Shown: positions 39,377-49,462, numbered from the stretch's first letter. The stretch is DNA of 64,000 nucleotides from Pseudomonas viridiflava (GCF_900582625.1 NZ_UTIQ01000199.1:62001-126000), one strand, 5' to 3'. Numbers and translations: made by a program. The notes: generated by a model not told the origin, from the letters alone.

Positions 39377-41503
39377 TCAGCCCTGTAGTACGAAGATGCC
39401 CACCTGCGGCGCAGGGCTTAACCATTGCCGCTCTAAGGTCCAACCTGCAGATTCAGCCAAGCGCGCTACCGAGTCCGGGGTGTACTTGTGCGAGCACTCG
39501 GTGTGTAAGCGCTCACCTTCGGCAAAGTGGAATGTTTCGCCTGCAGCGTAAACGTCTTGGTCCTGCGTGCTCACTAGGAACATCTCCATGCAGCTTTGCT
39601 GGGGGTTCCATTGCGCCAGATGAAGGAATTGTTCCAGTTCAAAATTGCCGTCCAGCTCGCGATTGATGCGGGCCAGCAGGTTTTTGTTGAATTGAGCGGT
39701 GATGCCGTCGGCGTCGTCGTACGCCGCTTCGAGTGTGGCGATGTCTTTGAGCATATCCAGACCGAGGATCAGCCGTGCGCCTTCACCCAAAAAACGCCGC
39801 ACGTTGCGTAGGAAATCTACGGAGTCGCGCTTGCAAAAGTTGCCGAGCGTGGATCCTGGGAAAAATCCTACTCGAGGACGTGTTCGTGCGGCGGCGGGCA
39901 AATCTTTTAGATGGCAGAAATCGCCAATTTCAGGGGCGACCCACAGCGCTGGATAGGCATGCTGAAGTTGTTCCGTTGCTTTGTGCAACGCCGACGCGCT
40001 GATATCCAGTGGAATGTATACGTCGAGCTGTGGCGAGGCCTCGAGCAGCAGCCGTGTTTTAACGCTGGCACCGCTGCCAAATTCGATCAACGCGGCTCCA
40101 TCGGGAATGAAGGTGGATAGCTCGTGAGCGATGTCTTTTAACAGGGCGGTTTCTGCGCGAGTGGGGTAATACTCCCGCGTCTGGCAGATCGCCTCGAATA
40201 ATTCCGAGCCGATGGCATCATAAAAATACTTGGGCGCCAGGTTTTTTGATTCTGCAGAAAATCCTACGCGCACGTCTTTGGCGAAGTCACTGCTGTGTTG
40301 ATGCTCGTCAGCCTCGGTATCGTTTTGGTGCGACGGCAAGTCTCGGGCTAAGCGCAAACCAGAAAACATCCAACGCTGGCCCGGGTAGAAAAAGTTTCGG
40401 TAGCTGAGGCGCGAATGGCCGCGAGGCGTTGCACAGGCGCCGCCTCGAAGCACTAATTGGCTCACCATAAATTTTCCGTTGTACTCGCCGACAGCACTCG
40501 CAGCAGGTCTAAAACCGGGGTAGGGCGTATAGGCGCTCTGGGTCCATTGCCAGGCGCAATCATCGATTTGCTCCAATAGCCCTGAGCGAGCGGCAATCTC
40601 CCATTCCGTTTCGGTTGGAAGTCGAGCATTTGCCCAACTGGCGTAGGCGCAAGCTTCGAAATAACTGATGTGCATCACCGGGGCGTCAAGACAAATCTTT
40701 TGCGCGCCCGCCAGGGTCATCTGCTGCCAATCGCCTTCGAGTCGCTGCCAGTACAGTGGGGCTTGCCAGCTTTCAGCCTGAACCTTGCTCCAACCATCGG
40801 CGAGCCAGAATTCGGCTCGGGCATAGCCGTCATCAGCCATAAAGGCGAGCCACTCGCGGTTGGTCACCAGTCGATCGGAGATTTCGAAGGGTTGAAGCCA
40901 CGTGGCGTGGCGCGGGTTTTCATTATCGAAAGAGAACTCGTCGCCAATGTGGCCGAGTTCGACCATGCCGCCGGCCATTAGCTGAAACTGGCCGGGGCGG
41001 TCATTTTGTGGCGTGCGCCACTCTTCGCTGTAAGCAGGTTTCAAGGGCGACAGGCTGAAAAGATGGAGAATATCCATCAACAGCAACTCTTGATGCTGCT
41101 GTTCATGTGCGAGGCCCAATTCAAACAGGCCCGTTAACTCGGCCGGCGCAGGTTCTCCCATTAGCGCTTGGATGTGCTCATCTACGTAGTCACGGTAGCG
41201 GCGAATTTCCGTCATAGCCGGTCGCGTTAACACGCCACGCTGGGGGCGTGGTTGCCGTGGGCCGAGGGACTCGTAATAGGAGTTGAAAAGGTAAGCGTAA
41301 GCGGGGTCGAAAGGTTTGTATCCGGGTCGATGAACCATTAACACGAAGGTTTCGAAGAACCAGGTCGTGTGCGCTAGATGCCATTTGGCGGGGCTGGCAT
41401 CGGGCATGGATTGCGCGACCATGTCCTCATCGGTGAGTGTTGCGACTAACGATTCGCTGTGCCGGCGAACCTTCAAATAACGCTGAAGCAGGGGGCTGGT
41501 CAT
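39377..41503 (-). CDS. egtBD: EgtB-EgtD fusion (ergothioneine biosynthesis sulfoxide synthase plus histidine trimethyltransferase)
   Basis: A 708-residue fusion. Residues 1-~150 are a DinB-like iron-binding domain with His42 in AKWHLAHTTWF and HEQQHQE at 133-139, the three expected Fe ligands of EgtB. Residues ~185-387 are the FGE-sulfatase domain ending RNFFYPGQRWMFSGLRLARD. After a ~20-residue linker (His/Asp-rich), residues ~410-708 are a complete EgtD-type histidine methyltransferase (EFGSGASVKTRLLLEA, GSTLGNF, AAYDDADGITAQFN and the iNREL block). The pair would trimethylate histidine and then add sulphur from a thiol substrate. No egtA, egtC or egtE is adjacent. Confidence 0.9.
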   Translation of the reverse strand: MTSPLLQRYLKVRRHSESLVATLTDEDMVAQSMPDASPAKWHLAHTTWFFETFVLMVHRPGYKPFDPAYAYLFNSYYESLGPRQPRPQRGVLTRPAMTEIRRYRDYVDEHIQALMGEPAPAELTGLFELGLAHEQQHQELLLMDILHLFSLSPLKPAYSEEWRTPQNDRPGQFQLMAGGMVELGHIGDEFSFDNENPRHATWLQPFEISDRLVTNREWLAFMADDGYARAEFWLADGWSKVQAESWQAPLYWQRLEGDWQQMTLAGAQKICLDAPVMHISYFEACAYASWANARLPTETEWEIAARSGLLEQIDDCAWQWTQSAYTPYPGFRPAASAVGEYNGKFMVSQLVLRGGACATPRGHSRLSYRNFFYPGQRWMFSGLRLARDLPSHQNDTEADEHQHSSDFAKDVRVGFSAESKNLAPKYFYDAIGSELFEAICQTREYYPTRAETALLKDIAHELSTFIPDGAALIEFGSGASVKTRLLLEASPQLDVYIPLDISASALHKATEQLQHAYPALWVAPEIGDFCHLKDLPAAARTRPRVGFFPGSTLGNFCKRDSVDFLRNVRRFLGEGARLILGLDMLKDIATLEAAYDDADGITAQFNKNLLARINRELDGNFELEQFLHLAQWNPQQSCMEMFLVSTQDQDVYAAGETFHFAEGERLHTECSHKYTPDSVARLAESAGWTLERQWLSPAPQVGIFVLQG

Positions 41504-41718
41504 TCTTATTCCTCTCGCAGCGCCAGCGGCGAGGGACCGTGTTGCGCTGCTCAGCGGGGCTAGGCGGAGATAGCCAGGAACTCTCGCCTAATATCAGGTT
41601 ATAGGTCTGATACATAAGGTTCTAAAAAAGTTCTAGCCAGGACGCGCTGATCGCCGAGCGGCAAGCCACTCGGCGGGAGGAGGGATAGCGGAGGGCGGCC
41701 AGCGTTTTGCTCGACCGG

Positions 41719-42036
41719 TTACTTATTGTCAGTCTTTCGCTCAGTTTCGGTGCCGGGTTCGTTTGGAGAACTCTTTAAAACGCTATGAGGGGCGTCTTCT
41801 ATCCCGGTTCCGTCTGTGCCTGGCCGTGGAGCGCTGTCACGGCCCTCGACATCGGTCGCAGGTCCGTTGCTGTCACTCTTGCCGGTACCCGGAGTGGGTA
41901 ATGTTGGAGGTGTAGGGTTTGTCGGGCCTGGAGTGGAGCTCGGGCCAGTACTATCGATAGCATCAGCCGCTAGGCTGCTAGGACCGGTCATTAGCAATCC
42001 AGGCATCAAGAGCAAAGCGTAGGCGAGCCTATTCAT
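41719..42036 (-). CDS. Secreted Pro/Thr/Gly-rich small protein
   Basis: A 105-residue protein with a signal peptide (NRLAYALLLMPGLLMTGP, cleavage near LAADA) and a mature part almost wholly of P, T, G, S, D and E, with no predicted fold. AAGGGA seven bases before the ATG supports expression. It sits between egtBD and the signalling cluster on the same strand. No family recognised. Confidence 0.6.
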   Translation of the reverse strand: MNRLAYALLLMPGLLMTGPSSLAADAIDSTGPSSTPGPTNPTPPTLPTPGTGKSDSNGPATDVEGRDSAPRPGTDGTGIEDAPHSVLKSSPNEPGTETERKTDNK

Positions 42037-42161
42037 CGTAAATTCCCTTATCGAAGGTGTCAGGAATTGGGCCTGTGTTACGTTCAGGCGTTCTGAAAAA
42101 TGGATAAGCGGTCTGAGTGGGTTCGTCCAACATCGAACTAGCGTGGCCGGGGCGGCAGACG

Positions 42162-42620
42162 CTAACGTTCCACTAAATTCACTTTGGCGAGTGACTCGGC
42201 GGTGCGGTACGCAATTTTTACCTTCGTGTGCTGTAAGGACCTAATCGGCACCATGCTGAACCCTGCGGTGGCTCCTGAAAGTATTTTTAGAAATTCTGCG
42301 CTGGTGCACTGGCGGGGTACCAGCGCAGCCGCTCCCGCGCTGATAAAAGCTTGAGTAGACCGATAGGAGTCGCGGGAGGTGCATATGAGCACCTTGATCT
42401 CGTTGGAGAGGCGGGATATTTCCAGGATGGTTTCTGTCTGGCGTGATACCGAGCAACGGAACCCAAGGATCACCACGTCCGGCGAATGTAGCGCGCATTT
42501 CGCTGCTGTCTCCTCCAAACTCAGCGCTTCGCCGCAGACATGTAACCCAGAAACCTCGCAGATTTTTTGAAAATGTTTCCGTACCGTAATTCGGTCGCTA
42601 GCTAATAAAATACTGAGCAT
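42162..42620 (-). CDS. Stand-alone pseudoreceiver (REC without phospho-acceptor)
   Basis: A 152-residue CheY-fold protein. The N-terminal acidic patch (LLASDRITVRKHF), the Thr strand (VLICTSRDSY) and the helical spacing of a receiver are present, but the site normally reading LLDxxMP is VVILGFRC, so Gly53 replaces the Asp, and the conserved Lys region reads VPRQC. It should not be phosphorylated. It is the last gene of the minus-strand signalling series, 129 bases after the BvgA-like gene; perhaps a decoy or protein-interaction partner. Confidence 0.75.
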   Translation of the reverse strand: MLSILLASDRITVRKHFQKICEVSGLHVCGEALSLEETAAKCALHSPDVVILGFRCSVSRQTETILEISRLSNEIKVLICTSRDSYRSTQAFISAGAAALVPRQCTSAEFLKILSGATAGFSMVPIRSLQHTKVKIAYRTAESLAKVNLVER

Positions 42621-42748
42621 GCGCTTCCTGCGCTCCCTTAACCATCTAAGTAATTAGTGAGATTAAGGTTAGCCCAGTCGAACCGATGCAGGAGGGTTCC
42701 GAAGCGCAAGAGGCCGAAGTAATTTGGAAAGCGTCTAAATTTCGCTAA

Positions 42749-43375
42749 TTAACCCAATCCATTGCGTTTAGCGAAGTCTACGAGAGCAACTAAGTTGAAA
42801 GCGTTGAGCTTAAGTTGAAGGCGAGTTTTGTAAGTGCTGATCGTCTTGTTGCTTAGGAGCAGAGAGTCACCAATCTCTTTGTTCGATTTCCCTTGGGCGA
42901 GCATTTGCAACACCATTATTTCGCGGTCTGACAGACTGTTAAGCATTGATTGCTCGCTGCTATCAGTAATAGTGGGGTTGACGGTGCTGAGAATGTCAGT
43001 AGGGAAAAAGCTATATCCGGAGAGGGCCGCCCAAACGGCGCGCTGCAGTTCCTCAAGATTGTCGCCTTTCGTTACAAAACCTGCCGCCCCGGCTTTCATA
43101 CAACGAAACGCCAATAAGTCGGCCGGCTGTGAGGTTAAGATAAGCACCCGCGGCCTTGGTTTTAATGTGCTGATTCGGGCTAGAACTTCCAATCCGTCGA
43201 TTTTTGGGATGCCGATATCCAAAATAATCAAGTCAGGCCGCTGAGTGCGGATCACGGTCAAAGCGTCTACACCATTATCCGTCTCGCCTAGTAATGTATG
43301 GCCTTCGCGCTCTAATAAAAGCCTGACAGCCATCCGCACTACGGGGTGGTCGTCGACGATGAGTACTTTTCCCAT
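42749..43375 (-). CDS. NarL/BvgA-type response regulator (RocA/SadR-like)
   Basis: A 208-residue regulator: receiver domain with VDDHP, phospho-acceptor in LIILDIGIPKIDG, Thr in VLILTSQ and Lys in GFVTKGDN, then a LuxR-type helix-turn-helix (SDREIMVLQMLAQGKSNKEI and KTISTYKTRLQLKL). Length and plan are those of BvgA/EvgA/RocA1. It starts 34 bases after the REC-HPT gene on the same strand. ATG 43375 chosen; the frame runs on to 43423 without a better start. The likely phospho-donor is the hybrid kinase at 45971. Confidence 0.9.
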   Translation of the reverse strand: MGKVLIVDDHPVVRMAVRLLLEREGHTLLGETDNGVDALTVIRTQRPDLIILDIGIPKIDGLEVLARISTLKPRPRVLILTSQPADLLAFRCMKAGAAGFVTKGDNLEELQRAVWAALSGYSFFPTDILSTVNPTITDSSEQSMLNSLSDREIMVLQMLAQGKSNKEIGDSLLLSNKTISTYKTRLQLKLNAFNLVALVDFAKRNGLG

Positions 43376-43409
43376 TGTATTTCCGTTATTAACTTCTGAT
43401 GGTTTATGG

Positions 43410-44306
43410 TTACAAAGCGCCAATTTCTATCTCAAGCGATCGCTGTAGGTCTTCAATTGCACAACATACTGCGGTAGCGATGATTGTAATATCAGACGGT
43501 TGATTGTCGATGTTCATCGCTTTTTCGTATTTCTCGATCGAATCAACTAGTGACTTGGCGTTAATTAGCCTAGCCACGCCTTTCACACGATGCGTCATGA
43601 ACGAGAATTCCTCCCAGTCTAACAACTTCAAGTATCCATAGAGTTTGTTTAGGTCAACTTGGTTAGTGGTGTATAACTGCTGCAGGAAAAGAGATTTTAG
43701 GTCATCGTCGCCGTTTGTTAGTGCGTGGATGCTCTTATCGTCAACCAGCTGCGAGATATGCTTTGGCTCAGTTGAAGTCGATGGGTTGATCGGTCCCTCA
43801 AGCCTTTTAATGCAGTTTTCGAGTTCCAATGCACCAACTGGCTTAAAAAGACAATCATTCATTCCCGCCTTAATGCAGTAGCTGCGTTCATCCTCGTCCG
43901 TACTTGCAGTTACACCTACGATCCAGTAAAGCGACTGTGCTAGATTTTTTTCCTGCGCTCGGAGTTGCTTGGTTAACTCGAACCCATCCATTACCGGCAT
44001 TCTACAATCGGTGATGATCAGGTCGAATTGCGTTTGGTACGTGAGCATTAACGCCTGAGCTCCATTTTCCGCACTTTGGGCTGTATGCCCCAGGAATATA
44101 AGTTGTTGTTCTAGTATCAGCAGGTTGGCTGGGTGGTCGTCCACTAATAGAACATTTAATGAAGTCTTTTTGCAGTGGGCGCGATCCGTTCTCGGGGTAG
44201 GAAAATTCGCTGATTGCTCAACGTTTCCATCTGCTTCCCGTTTGAAAGATTTTCCTGATACCGAAATTCCATCCATCGCGTCTTTACGGTCCATTATGTT
44301 CCCCAT
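43410..44306 (-). CDS. REC-HPT phosphotransfer protein
   Basis: A 298-residue protein. Residues ~50-170 form an intact receiver (LLVDDHPAN, TDCRMPVMDG with the acceptor Asp, VTAS and LFKPV); residues ~190-298 form an HPT domain with the phospho-His in FMTHRVKGVARLINA. This is the tail of a BvgS-type hybrid kinase without its transmitter. ATG 44306 has AGGAG nine bases upstream. In a phosphorelay it could carry phosphate between the hybrid kinase and the BvgA-like regulator encoded next to it. Confidence 0.85.
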   Translation of the reverse strand: MGNIMDRKDAMDGISVSGKSFKREADGNVEQSANFPTPRTDRAHCKKTSLNVLLVDDHPANLLILEQQLIFLGHTAQSAENGAQALMLTYQTQFDLIITDCRMPVMDGFELTKQLRAQEKNLAQSLYWIVGVTASTDEDERSYCIKAGMNDCLFKPVGALELENCIKRLEGPINPSTSTEPKHISQLVDDKSIHALTNGDDDLKSLFLQQLYTTNQVDLNKLYGYLKLLDWEEFSFMTHRVKGVARLINAKSLVDSIEKYEKAMNIDNQPSDITIIATAVCCAIEDLQRSLEIEIGAL

Positions 44307-44549
44307 TAACGGCAACTCCTCGGTCGAGTTTAGTTCAGCTTTATTAAATTGTTTTCTTTAAACCATGTAGGAAATTTCATTTCTACCGGCTTAGCTGTGT
44401 ACGCGGGTGGGCGTGCATCGTTTTTTCTGCCATTTCTGGGAGTGACGGCTCGTCGACATCGACGCTCTCGCTCAGATGTATCCTTTGATTTTCCTGAACT
44501 TTACAAATGCAGTTCATGCTCGTGGCCGGATTGGTCCAGAATTGCATGA

Positions 44550-45749
44550 TCAAAGTAAAAGAAACTGATCCTCCATTTTGCGACTCGACATCCATTCAAT
44601 TAATTTTTCGCCTGACACAGCGGGTGAGAATAGGTAGCCCTGTCCGAACTGGCAATCTAGGTCCTGAAGAAGTCTTAGTTGCTCAACTGTTTCGATACCC
44701 TCAGCTACCAGTGATACTCCCATCTGTTGGCTGAGGTGAGCCATACTGGCTACGGCTAGTTGAGTTCGCTTATTTAGGACGATATCTTTCACAAAACTCA
44801 TGTCTAGTTTAATTTCGGTGCAGGGTATCTCGCAGATTCGCTGCAGCGAAGAAAGTCCTGTTCCAAAGTCGTCGATGGATATACCGCAGCCAACCGTCCG
44901 TAAATGAATTAAATTGGCGTAGCACTCAGCCGGTGATTTAAGAAGCCCGGTTTCGGTGATTTCTAAAATCACGGCATCCGGGCGAACATGGTTGGCCTTC
45001 AGGATCTTTAATACTTTTGAGCTGAAATCGGGCCGAGTAAGTTGGGCGGCGTCTATATTTATTGAGAGTTTAAATTCTTTGTCCAAGTCTTTATGATTTA
45101 AAAATTCTAGCGCGCTCTGAAAAATTGAAAACGTCATTGCGTCCAAGTGGCCGAAGCGCTTCGCTAGATCAATAAAGATTTGTGGGCCGATAATGCCTAA
45201 TTTTGGATGTTTCCAACGCATTAGTATCTCGGCTCCGACTATTTTCATGGAGTCGAGGTCTATTTTTGGCTGGAAGTATGGCATGAATTCATCATTTAGT
45301 GCACCTGCCGCCACCGCTTTTGCAGACGGCATCTTGCTCCGCGAAATAGATTGTGATTGCGGTTTTCGTACGGATGCGCTTTCTAATGCCGCTTGTAACT
45401 CACGTTTTGTGTATTTCTTGCCTAGACGTCCAGCTACGTGAATCCCCGAAAACTTTGCGAGTTTGTATAAGGCCGTATAAATATCTGCCGACACATCGGT
45501 GACAAAGATTACGGTTCGAATGGCTCCGGTACGGTTTGCATGAAGTAAAAAGTTCAGGGCGGAGCAATTCGCTGAGCTTAATGAGAAAAATAGTATGTCG
45601 AATGACTTTTCTTCCAAGATGAATTTTTCTGCGATGTCATTCGTAGGTGCAACATGAAGCTTTGTGTGCCCGAGCGATTTTAAAACGCTTACTAAAGCTT
45701 GTTGCGCAAGGGGGTGGCTTTCGGAGATAAGGATTTTCGGCTGGGACAT
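44550..45749 (-). CDS. RocR-like REC-EAL protein with degenerate receiver
   Basis: A 399-residue protein. The N-terminal receiver-like domain (~1-125) has Ser at position 56 (FDILFFSLSS), the very place of the acceptor Asp56 in RocR, so it should not be phosphorylated in the usual way. The EAL domain (~150-390) keeps its catalytic set: EILMRW, NID, EITETG, DDFGTGLSSL, IKLDMSF, AEGIE and GQGYLF. It should hydrolyse c-di-GMP. Divergent from the hybrid kinase and upstream of REC-HPT and the BvgA-like gene on its strand. Confidence 0.87.
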   Translation of the reverse strand: MSQPKILISESHPLAQQALVSVLKSLGHTKLHVAPTNDIAEKFILEEKSFDILFFSLSSANCSALNFLLHANRTGAIRTVIFVTDVSADIYTALYKLAKFSGIHVAGRLGKKYTKRELQAALESASVRKPQSQSISRSKMPSAKAVAAGALNDEFMPYFQPKIDLDSMKIVGAEILMRWKHPKLGIIGPQIFIDLAKRFGHLDAMTFSIFQSALEFLNHKDLDKEFKLSINIDAAQLTRPDFSSKVLKILKANHVRPDAVILEITETGLLKSPAECYANLIHLRTVGCGISIDDFGTGLSSLQRICEIPCTEIKLDMSFVKDIVLNKRTQLAVASMAHLSQQMGVSLVAEGIETVEQLRLLQDLDCQFGQGYLFSPAVSGEKLIEWMSSRKMEDQFLLL

Positions 45750-45756
45750 TGAGGTG

Positions 45757-45840
45757 TTCCTACGCGAGTTAAGTAGGCGAAATATCGCACCCGCTTAATT
45801 CTGGCGATGTACAACGACTCTTCCTGATCTGTAGGAAAAT
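45757..45840. promoter_or_regulatory. Divergent promoter region with TTCCTA/TAGGAA inverted repeats
   Basis: Between the EAL gene and the hybrid kinase: TTCCTAC (45757-45763) with GTAGG (45773-45777), and TTCCT (45821-45825) with AGGAA (45833-45837). The TTTCCTA-like heptads resemble those bound by BvgA-type regulators. A direct link is inference. Confidence 0.4.
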
Positions 45841-45970
45841 CCCTATATCCGCTATTTTGCTGCGCGCCGCTCAAATCGATTTAAAGTTTTTGCACCACGT
45901 CTAGCGAATTGTGGTGCTACAGTTTTAAGCCAAGCTAACCAATTCTTTGCTTGTCGCTTCTTTAACTTTT

Positions 45971-48900
45971 ATGAGTATCCAGGTGAATAAAATTTCTGAG
46001 TGGATTGGGGCTTACCGTGTTCCGGTTCTTGTGGGGGCTTTGTCGTTGTCGTGTGTGCTTGGTTTCGCGGCCACCGAAGCTTATCGGCTAATGGTGGAGG
46101 GGCGGTTTCGTGACGCGGAGCGGGCGCTGATCCGAGAAAATGCGTTCAGCCTTGAAGGCGTTACGTTAAACGGCAAAGGGATGGGAGCGCTGCTGTTGGC
46201 GGGGTTAATTAACTCCTCGGTTAGGACCGCTTCACTAGAGCCGGACATCCGCCACGCTCGACAATTCAATATCGCCCAACCGGCCCTGAAGGTAATCGCT
46301 AAGCGCGTGGGAGCAAGTCTCGCCTTTGTCGTCGACGGGGAAGGAGTGGTCAAAAGTGATTGGAGCGGTGAAAACATATCGCCGATTGGGGTAAACGTTC
46401 GCAATCGTCCCTATTTCCAACAGGCGATGAAGGGGCTGCCAAGCGTAAGCGGCGGTGTGAGCCCCGTGTCCGGCCGACTTGTGTATTACGTGGCGGCCCC
46501 CGTGTATTTGGAGGCTGCGTCGGATGAGGTGACAGGCGCCGTGGTGGGGCGATTTGAAGCCAGTGAATTAGGAGATTTCGTCAAAGATGACGGTTCTCGC
46601 ATCGGTTTAGTGATTTCTCCCCAAGGAATTGTGTTTACTTCCGGGCGCTTGGAGTGGAGCCTGCGCACGACAGAGCCAAAAAGTTCTGCGCAAATAAAGG
46701 AAATCGCGGAAACCAAGCAGTTCGGCGCGTATTTTGACGATGAAAGCAAGGTCAGAGCGCTACCTTTCAACCTGTCTGAAGATACCGTAACCATCGAAGG
46801 TCAGCGTTACGCTGTCTCGTCAGCTCCGGTCGATTGGAATGATCCCAGCGGTAAATGGAAGCTCGTCACAATCAGCGCGCTCGCTCCGGTTTACAGCTTT
46901 AAGGAAGGATTCTGGATTTCTTTTTTAACCGCCGGATCCTGCGGTTTATTAATGTGGTTTTTCCTTCGGCGGCTGGCGGATATGCGTATCCGCCGCAGCG
47001 ATTCGTTAGAAATAGCCCGGCAACATCAACGCCTTCAATTGATCTTAGATAACGCCCCCGTCGCGGTGTGCATTATTGCCGACGATCTTCAGATCGGGAC
47101 TACTGGCATTGTCAGGTTTGCCAATCCTTTGTTCACCAATACGTTCGATGTCCGGGTCGATGTGCCCATGCCGCGTCTATATGTCCGCCCTGATGAACGG
47201 GAAAAATTGCGCGACATGTTGCGCCGTGAAGGGGTGGTGGAACAGCATGAAACGCAGGTTTATGACAACAACCATCAAATTCGCGACGTCTTAGTTAACT
47301 TTCTCCGCATCGATTTTTTGGGTGAGACCGGCACGCTTGGATGGCTTATCGATATTACGGCGCAGAAAGTAGCCGAGCGGGAAATGTCTACGGCGATGAG
47401 CGCCGCCGAGTCTGCCAATAAGATAAAGGGTGAATTCCTGGCCAATATGAGTCATGAAATCCGCACGCCCATGAACGCCATTATGGGCATGTCGTTATTG
47501 GCGCTGCGGGGCGATTTGGATCCGCTGCAACGTAATTACATTGAAAAAGTTCACCAGGCCGCTAACTCGTTGCTGGATTTGATAAATGACATTTTGGACT
47601 TCAGCAAGCTCGAGTCAGCGAAGATGGAGATTGAGCACGAAGAGTTCCGCTTGGAAGATGCCTTTGAGGATCTTTCAAACGCTATCAGTCTTCGGGCCAA
47701 TCAGAAGAACATCGAGTTGCTCTTTGATATCTCGGCCAATGTTCCCGCTCTGTTAGTAGGGGACCGACTTCGTTTGGCGCAGGTGCTCATTAATCTGGGC
47801 AACAATGCGGTGAAATTCACCGACCGGGGTGAAGTCATCGTCGGGGTCGAATTGGTAGAGGCTGTAGAAAAACGGCTCACGTTGCATTTTTGGGTCAAAG
47901 ACACCGGGATAGGGCTTACCGAGGAGCAAAGGGCGAAGCTGTTCAATAGTTTCACCCAGGCGGATTCATCTACCACTCGACGGTACGGTGGCAGTGGCCT
48001 GGGGCTTGTTATCTGCAAGCAATTGGTGGAATTGATGGACGGCCAAATTTGGGTGGAGTCCCAGTACGGCGAGGGCTCGATCTTCCATGTTCACGTCGAT
48101 CTCGACTGCGTCGAAGCGCCGGGCACCTTATTATCGTCGACTGCGAATTCACTGAGCGATATCCGCGCACTGTTGGTTGACGACAATGCGTCAGCTCGGG
48201 AAATTGTTGCGACGATGGGCCTGTCGTTGGGAATGCAAGTTGATCAAGTTGCCAACGGAATCGAGGCACTGATTGCCATCGATAAAATGGAGCGCTCCGG
48301 TAGGCGGTACGATCTCATCTTACTCGACGAACACATGCCTATCATGGGCGGGGCGCACTGCTTGCGGCTCATTCGGCAGCGGCCAAGCCATCGCGACGTG
48401 CGGGCTATTCTGATCGGCTCAGCTGGCGGTGAGGGCAGTGCTCAGGTGCAAGACGCTGAAGCGTTCAACGCCGTGATGGTGAAACCGTTGACCGCCGCCA
48501 AACTGGCGGGCTCGCTCAGCGAAGCCCTAAGTCATTCCAAGCCGATGCCTGCCCGTAAGGTTCGAGACGACAACGTATCCATTGATCTTCGTTCGCGCTT
48601 GGCCGGCCATCGCATCCTTCTCGTTGAAGATAACGAGATGAATCAGGAGCTGGCGGTGGCATTGCTCGCCCAGGCTGGCGCCGAGGTTGTGGTGGCTGGC
48701 AATGGCCAGCGTGCGCTGGACTTTCTCGCCAAAGACCGCTCATACAGTCTCATTTTGATGGACTGCCAGATGCCGGTGATGGACGGATATACCGCCACGC
48801 AGCACATACGCGCCGATCTGAATACACAGGAAATTCCGATTATTGCCATGACGGCCAGCGCTATGAAAGGCGACCGTGAGAAGGCGCTGGCAGCGGGCAT

Positions 48901-49375
48901 GGATGATTACATCACCAAGCCTCTCGATGTCTTGAGCATGTTCACCACAATCGCCAAGTGGATTAAACCAGTTCCTATTTCATCCAATGCGCAAGCCTCG
49001 ACTGAGCCCGAACCGGTTTCCGAAACATTTGGGACACTTCCCGGTGTAGATGTTCAAGCGGGCCTGTCCGTTTGCATGAACAACGCGGCGCTTTACACCA
49101 AATTGTTGAAGATGTTTCGCCAACAAGCGCAGGACTTCTCGGCGGAGTTCCATGCCGCCGTCGAGGCGAATGACACCGTGTTGGCTACGCGCCTAGCTCA
49201 TACGCTGCAGGGCACTGCCGGAAACATCGGAGCTTTTGGCGCGCAGCGTGCGGCAGCAGCATTGAATCGTGCCTGTCAGGAGCAAACATCGCAGGCGGAA
49301 TTGGAAGGCCATTTGCAGGCGCTCGTGAAGGAATTAGCCATGGTTGCGGACGGGTTGGAACGCCTCGAGAGGTAA
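45971..49375 (+). CDS. BvgS-like hybrid histidine kinase (Cache-PAS-HisKA-HATPase-REC-REC-HPT)
   Basis: A 1134-residue membrane sensor. TM1 at ~17-35, periplasmic dCache-like domain ([14 protein letters not shown] at ~142-155), TM2 at ~314-332, PAS ~350-465, HisKA with phospho-His495 ([14 protein letters not shown]), HATPase ([15 protein letters not shown] and GGSGLGL), two receivers (Asp786 in [10 protein letters not shown]; Asp931 in [11 protein letters not shown]) and HPT with His1077 ([14 protein letters not shown]). The four-step relay is complete. No clear Shine-Dalgarno; ATG 45971 preferred to an upstream TTG. Its partner regulator is probably the 42749 gene. Confidence 0.92.
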   Translation: MSIQVNKISEWIGAYRVPVLVGALSLSCVLGFAATEAYRLMVEGRFRDAERALIRENAFSLEGVTLNGKGMGALLLAGLINSSVRTASLEPDIRHARQFNIAQPALKVIAKRVGASLAFVVDGEGVVKSDWSGENISPIGVNVRNRPYFQQAMKGLPSVSGGVSPVSGRLVYYVAAPVYLEAASDEVTGAVVGRFEASELGDFVKDDGSRIGLVISPQGIVFTSGRLEWSLRTTEPKSSAQIKEIAETKQFGAYFDDESKVRALPFNLSEDTVTIEGQRYAVSSAPVDWNDPSGKWKLVTISALAPVYSFKEGFWISFLTAGSCGLLMWFFLRRLADMRIRRSDSLEIARQHQRLQLILDNAPVAVCIIADDLQIGTTGIVRFANPLFTNTFDVRVDVPMPRLYVRPDEREKLRDMLRREGVVEQHETQVYDNNHQIRDVLVNFLRIDFLGETGTLGWLIDITAQKVAEREMSTAMSAAESANKIKGEFLANMSHEIRTPMNAIMGMSLLALRGDLDPLQRNYIEKVHQAANSLLDLINDILDFSKLESAKMEIEHEEFRLEDAFEDLSNAISLRANQKNIELLFDISANVPALLVGDRLRLAQVLINLGNNAVKFTDRGEVIVGVELVEAVEKRLTLHFWVKDTGIGLTEEQRAKLFNSFTQADSSTTRRYGGSGLGLVICKQLVELMDGQIWVESQYGEGSIFHVHVDLDCVEAPGTLLSSTANSLSDIRALLVDDNASAREIVATMGLSLGMQVDQVANGIEALIAIDKMERSGRRYDLILLDEHMPIMGGAHCLRLIRQRPSHRDVRAILIGSAGGEGSAQVQDAEAFNAVMVKPLTAAKLAGSLSEALSHSKPMPARKVRDDNVSIDLRSRLAGHRILLVEDNEMNQELAVALLAQAGAEVVVAGNGQRALDFLAKDRSYSLILMDCQMPVMDGYTATQHIRADLNTQEIPIIAMTASAMKGDREKALAAGMDDYITKPLDVLSMFTTIAKWIKPVPISSNAQASTEPEPVSETFGTLPGVDVQAGLSVCMNNAALYTKLLKMFRQQAQDFSAEFHAAVEANDTVLATRLAHTLQGTAGNIGAFGAQRAAAALNRACQEQTSQAELEGHLQALVKELAMVADGLERLER

Positions 49376-49462
49376 TGTCGTACCGCCTTTGAGGAAACCT
49401 CGAATTCAATGGATTGGTCACCCTAAGGAGACTTGCCGGCTCATTCTTTAAGAGCTTTGACC

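Noticed and set aside
42621..42748. Gap between the BvgA-like and pseudoreceiver genes checked for regulator sites
   Set aside because: It has no paired TTCCTA/TAGGAA words and no clear promoter.
44383..44595. 70-codon minus-strand frame containing VESQNGGSVSFTL, which resembles the end of a kinase ATPase domain
   Set aside because: I considered it the remnant of a hybrid kinase joined to REC-HPT, but the similar words lie in a frame overlapping the intact end of the EAL gene, and a stop separates it from REC-HPT; probably coincidence.
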